Shown piece by piece: positions 61,047 through 64,000 of a DNA stretch of 64,000 bases. A program made the translations under genes and the position numbers. This DNA comes from Actinomycetes bacterium (GTDB lineage: Bacteria > Actinomycetota > Actinomycetes > S36-B12 > GCA-2699445), in the NCBI GenBank assembly GCA_022599915.1, contig JAHZLH010000053.1:1-64000 (forward strand), written 5' to 3'. Numbering within the stretch: position 1 is the stretch's first letter; every line of letters starts with the position of its first letter. The notes below the pieces were generated by a model. The model searched no databases and had not been told where the DNA came from. It saw only the letters and a program-made list of their open reading frames with translations.

Positions 61047-62306
61047 GTGAGTCGTAATCAGTTGCGTCGGCCCAACGCAGCGACGATCTCGGCATCTGAT
61101 GACAGCGACTGCAGCATCCTGCATGTCGATATGGATGCTTTTTATGCTTCGGTGTCGCTAGTAGATCGTCCGGAGCTGGTGGGAACCCCTGTCATCATCG
61201 GTGGGGCAACGAATCGAGGGGTGGTGCTGTCAGCCACCTACGAAGCGCGGGAACTAGGAATCCATTCGGCTATGCCGATGTCCCGCGCACGGCGACTTGC
61301 ACCGCAGGCGGTGGTGTTGCCACCAGATTTCCCTCGTTACAGCGATGTCAGTTCCTCGATCATGACGCTCTTCCAATCGATTACCCCCTTGGTAGAGCCG
61401 CTCAGTCTCGATGAAGCTTTTCTGGATGTTGCCGGGGCTCGGCGTCGAGTGGGAAGCGCTCGACAGGTTGCCCAACTGATTCGGGATCGAGTACATGACG
61501 AGCAAGGCATCACCTGCTCGGTAGGTGCAGCCGCGACCAAGTTTGTGGCCAAACTCGCCTCAACTCTCGCCAAGCCGGATGGCATGCAGGTAGTGCCGCC
61601 AGATCAGGTGATCAGCTTCTTGCATCCGCTACCGACCGGATCGCTCTGGGGAGTGGGCGAGAAGACTGAGGCCACCCTGTCTCGATTTGGATTGGCCACC
61701 GTGGGCGATATCGCCGTCACCCCGGTAGCGACACTTCAGCGCATTGTTGGGGATGCTGCCGGTCGGCAACTCGCTGAACTCTCCTGGGGTCACGACCCTC
61801 GGCGAGTGCAGCCGCATGAGCCAGATCGCAGTATTGGCGCGGAGGAGACTTTCGGTGTTGATGTCGATGATCCGGATGTTGTAGTGCGGGAGTTGCTGCG
61901 GCTATCGGACAAAGTTGCTGCTCGACTGCGGCGCGGTGGCTACGTGGGGCGAACGGTGCAATTGAAAATCAGGTTTGCCGACTTCAGCACAATCACTCGG
62001 TCCCGTACGCTACGGGACCCAACGGATATCGGGCACGAGATTTATGGCACTGCAGTAGATCTCTTTGCTGGTCTCGGGCTGCAGCGGGCTCGCCTACGGT
62101 TGGTGGGGGTCCGGGTTACTGGGCTACTACCGGTTTCTGGTGCTCCACGGCAGCTGCTGCTCGATCCGGCTGAGCCCAACCGCCGCGAAGTGGAACAGGC
62201 CATGGATCGCATCTCACAGCGATTCGGTTCTGGCGCAGTTCGCCCAGCACGGCTCGTGCAATCGCCCGAGCCAGAGCCTCACAATTCGCCTGAGAGCAGC
62301 CGATAA
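61047..62306 (+). CDS. dinB: Y-family DNA polymerase IV (DinB)
   Basis: A 419-residue lesion-bypass polymerase. The catalytic acids are present: LHVDMDAFYASV (about residues 30-41) and PLSLDEAFLDV (about 128-138). The HhH fingers follow (LWGVGEKTEATLSRFGLATVGDIA), then the little-finger domain. PRQLLLDP near the C-terminus may bind the sliding clamp. It is therefore an active Pol IV, not the inactive ImuB that partners DnaE2 in the mycobacterial mutasome. The GTG at 61047 follows GAGGAGAG, and upstream in-frame sequence belongs to dnaE2 in another frame. Confidence 0.93.
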   Translation: MSRNQLRRPNAATISASDDSDCSILHVDMDAFYASVSLVDRPELVGTPVIIGGATNRGVVLSATYEARELGIHSAMPMSRARRLAPQAVVLPPDFPRYSDVSSSIMTLFQSITPLVEPLSLDEAFLDVAGARRRVGSARQVAQLIRDRVHDEQGITCSVGAAATKFVAKLASTLAKPDGMQVVPPDQVISFLHPLPTGSLWGVGEKTEATLSRFGLATVGDIAVTPVATLQRIVGDAAGRQLAELSWGHDPRRVQPHEPDRSIGAEETFGVDVDDPDVVVRELLRLSDKVAARLRRGGYVGRTVQLKIRFADFSTITRSRTLRDPTDIGHEIYGTAVDLFAGLGLQRARLRLVGVRVTGLLPVSGAPRQLLLDPAEPNRREVEQAMDRISQRFGSGAVRPARLVQSPEPEPHNSPESSR

Positions 62307-62579
62307 CTTACAGAACAACTATCTTCGTGATTGGCGGAGGGAACTCCACATGCGAATCGAACGTCACCAGCGACGCCTGCACATCATCAGCTCCAGCACC
62401 TTGGACCAGATGAGCACACTGTGTTCGGATAGTGACAAGATGTATATCTTTCCTAGGAAAGTTTGCTCGCGACGCCCTAAGAACCGACACAATAGGGCGA
62501 AGAGTTCAAATGGATTGTGTTCTCGGCTTTCCAGTCGGGGCCCACATGCCTATTCTGGGACAGACGAAGGAGGTGCGAC
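62307..62579. other. 273-bp gap between dinB and DUF3040
   Basis: No gene supported. An 86-codon open frame from an ATG at 62351 has a GGAGGG site but odd composition (Arg, Ser and Cys rich) and overlaps the next gene. Confidence 0.5.
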
Positions 62580-62981
62580 GTGCTTTCGGATCACGAACAG
62601 CGGCTACTAGAGCAGATGGAACGTGCCCTATATGCCGAGGATCCCAAATTCGCCGATACTTTGCGCAAGTCTCGCCGGGGTGGGATGAACCGTAAGGGAG
62701 TATTGCTTGGAATCGGTGGTGTCATCGTTGGCCTCGCCTTACTCGTCTCCGGAGTCGCCACCCAAATCGTAGTTTTGGGCATCGCTGGCTTCCTCGTCAT
62801 GTTGCTTGGTGCGATCTACTGCTACCGCTCCTTCGCGGGTTCTGGTAAGTCGGAAGAGGGAGAGGGCTCGGAAGCGAGCGCCGCTCCGACTGCCTCGCCC
62901 AAGGACAAAAAAGGTAATAGTGGCTTCATGGACCGCCTCGAAGAGCGCTGGGATCAGCGGCGCGACGGAGGCCAGTACTAG
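62580..62981 (+). CDS. DUF3040 membrane protein
   Basis: A 133-residue protein of the actinobacterial DUF3040 family. The N-terminal helix LSDHEQRLLEQMERALYAEDPKFA is the family signature, followed by two membrane helices (about 45-62 and 67-85) and a charged tail (SEEGEGSEAS...ERWDQRRDGGQY). In other Actinobacteria DUF3040 often lies between dinB and mraZ at the edge of the division/cell-wall cluster, but mraZ does not follow here. The GTG at 62580 follows AAGGAGG. Function unknown. Confidence 0.9.
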   Translation: MLSDHEQRLLEQMERALYAEDPKFADTLRKSRRGGMNRKGVLLGIGGVIVGLALLVSGVATQIVVLGIAGFLVMLLGAIYCYRSFAGSGKSEEGEGSEASAAPTASPKDKKGNSGFMDRLEERWDQRRDGGQY

Positions 62982-63166
62982 CTCGGCGGCGTCGGGCGCT
63001 GTCGTATGCGGTCAAAGAGTGTCGAGATGCAAGCCAACGCGCGCCATGAGAACTTACGGACTTCTATTACGCGTAACCGCGGTCAAAGCATTGGTCGGGG
63101 GCATGAAATCCAGCTGACTACAAAACAGTTCAGCATGATGAACCGCTCGGCAGAAGGGGAGAAATA

Positions 63167-64000
63167 GTCGCGAACGTTTCACGAGTCTTTGCCCCACTGA
63201 TCGCTGCCCTTGCGCTGCTGACCTTCGGCGCTTCCCCCGCGGCCGCCCACCTGGACTTTGTCAGTAGCAATCCGGAAGACGGTCAGATCGTCAAAGGTGA
63301 GCTAACTTCAGTAAGTCTCACGTTCTCTATCCCGGCCGAGCCTGCTGGCAGCGGGTTCCAGGTCTTGGACAACGAGGGTACTGAGATCCCGTTGGACGTT
63401 GCGAAACAGCGCTCAGGCGAGAAGTGGGTTCTTACCCCTCGTGATGCTCTGAATGGCGGGCGATACGGAGTCAAGTGGCGTGTCACAGCGCCGGATACCC
63501 ATCCCAAAGAAGGATCCTTCCGCTTCACGGTTGAAAATCAGGCTGGACCCACGAGTTCTCCGCAGGCGCCACCAGTCACAAGTGCACTTGATGAAGCGCT
63601 TTCACCGTCCGACACCACCGCGGCGGAGTCGATCCGATGGCTGGGGTCGGCAGCGGCCCTTTTGGGCATTCTGCTGGCACTGGGGGCGATCATCTTCCTG
63701 GCGTTCGTTATGGTCGGTCGGCCCGCAGAAGTGATCCGAATCCAAAAGATCGTCCGGTGGTCGGGGATGCTGGTGGTCTTCGGGACGCTTGTCCAGGTCT
63801 TGGGTAGATCAGCTGTGCAGCAAGAGGGTGACTGGGCTGCCGCACTCGCTCCGGAAGCTGTAATGGATCTTCTCTCGATGGCTGGCTTCGGTTGGTTTGT
63901 CCTACTGCGGATCGTGGGTGGCCTGCTGCTCTTTGCGGGTGCAACGACGGCGGTGCTGCCCCGCGATGAGGAGAATTCTGGCCCATCAGTCGATGAGCCT
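63167..64000 (+). CDS. CopC-CopD copper-resistance fusion, N-terminal part (runs off the window)
   Basis: 278 codons are visible and the gene continues. The signal peptide (VFAPLIAALALLTFGASPAAA) is followed by a CopC domain: the mature N-terminus HLDFVSSNPEDG supplies the copper-binding His1, and APDTHPKEGSFRF the D-x-H ligands. After a Ser/Pro/Thr linker come the first CopD helices (IRWLGSAAALLGILLALGAI, SGMLVVFGTLVQVLG, and a third near 63895). It would bind copper outside the membrane and pass it inward. No ATG, GTG or TTG precedes the signal peptide in frame: AAGGGGAG lies six bases before a GTC at 63167. That is taken as the start provisionally. The 185-bp gap before it holds nothing recognised. 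Confidence 0.75.

Noticed and set aside
62351-62610. 86-residue open frame after dinB with a GGAGGG site
   Set aside because: The composition (many Arg, Ser, Cys) is unlike the neighbours, it overlaps the DUF3040 start, and no family resemblance is seen.
1-64000. CRISPR arrays, insertion sequences, prophage and other tRNA or rRNA genes
   Set aside because: No regularly spaced repeats, transposase motifs or phage genes were seen. The only tRNA-like T arm found is that of ssrA.

Overview
The window reads as the chromosome of a high-GC Gram-positive bacterium (Actinomycetota). The evidence is a PafB/PafC pair, an Ssd-type septum protein, the 180-kDa NAD-glutamate dehydrogenase, a WS/DGAT acyltransferase, a DnaE2 operon with DUF6504 and SAV_6107-type HEPN genes, a palindromic LexA box of Gram-positive type, and many apparently leaderless genes with a TANNNT hexamer 6-7 bases before the start codon. 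A heliorhodopsin and an acyclic-carotenoid hydroxylation/glycosylation cluster suggest a sunlit, probably aquatic, habitat (inference). I cannot name a species.

Layout. 0-2.4 kb: an Rv3235-like fragment, a small conserved protein, an excisionase-type HTH protein and the Ssd homologue. 3-10.5 kb: lipid genes (WS/DGAT, patatin), proline/glutamate catabolism (pruA), a GT87 glycosyltransferase, a DUF2505 protein and a secreted SGNH esterase. 10.5-16.6 kb: NAD-GDH and prfB. 17-20.5 kb: the division block ftsE-ftsX-M23 hydrolase-smpB. 20.7-22.8 kb: HIT and VOC proteins, then ssrA (tmRNA), so both trans-translation partners lie within 2.8 kb. 22.9-36 kb looks accessory: a small membrane protein coupled to a DsbB-like oxidoreductase, an MFS exporter, a GGDEF protein with a small partner, a TMEM175-like channel, a YeiH-type exporter, a pentapeptide-repeat protein, a large delta-60/FN3 secreted protein, a heliorhodopsin, an acetyltransferase between two copies of a 52-bp repeat, and an orphan secreted protein. 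36-44.4 kb: a drug/polyketide-type ABC exporter, alpha/beta hydrolase, DUF4436, DUF309, a lipoprotein, amidase and Nei2 glycosylase. 44.6-52 kb: pafB-pafC, a membrane protein, acyl-CoA dehydrogenase, a stress-type protein, DUF6758, a TetR/oxidoreductase divergon with two matching operators, and MarC. 52-56 kb (minus strand): YbaK-cruF-cruG-crtI/D. 56.3-62.3 kb: the damage-inducible DUF6504-HEPN-dnaE2-dinB operon. 62.5-64 kb: DUF3040 and the start of a CopC-CopD copper protein that runs off the end.

The strongest theme is DNA damage. The dnaE2 operon is preceded by a PafBC/RecA-NDp-type promoter element with a perfect LexA palindrome just downstream, so the two known damage circuits of Actinobacteria appear to meet at one promoter. 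PafB/PafC and Nei2 are encoded about 12 kb away. A second RecA-NDp-like element lies upstream of ssrA. Other points of note are a DsbB homologue whose second cysteine pair sits at the C-terminus beside a DUF5993-like micro-protein, a GGDEF protein translationally coupled to an unknown small protein, a HIT protein without its catalytic histidine, an 11-codon leader ORF overlapping marC, and a CopC gene with no standard start codon.
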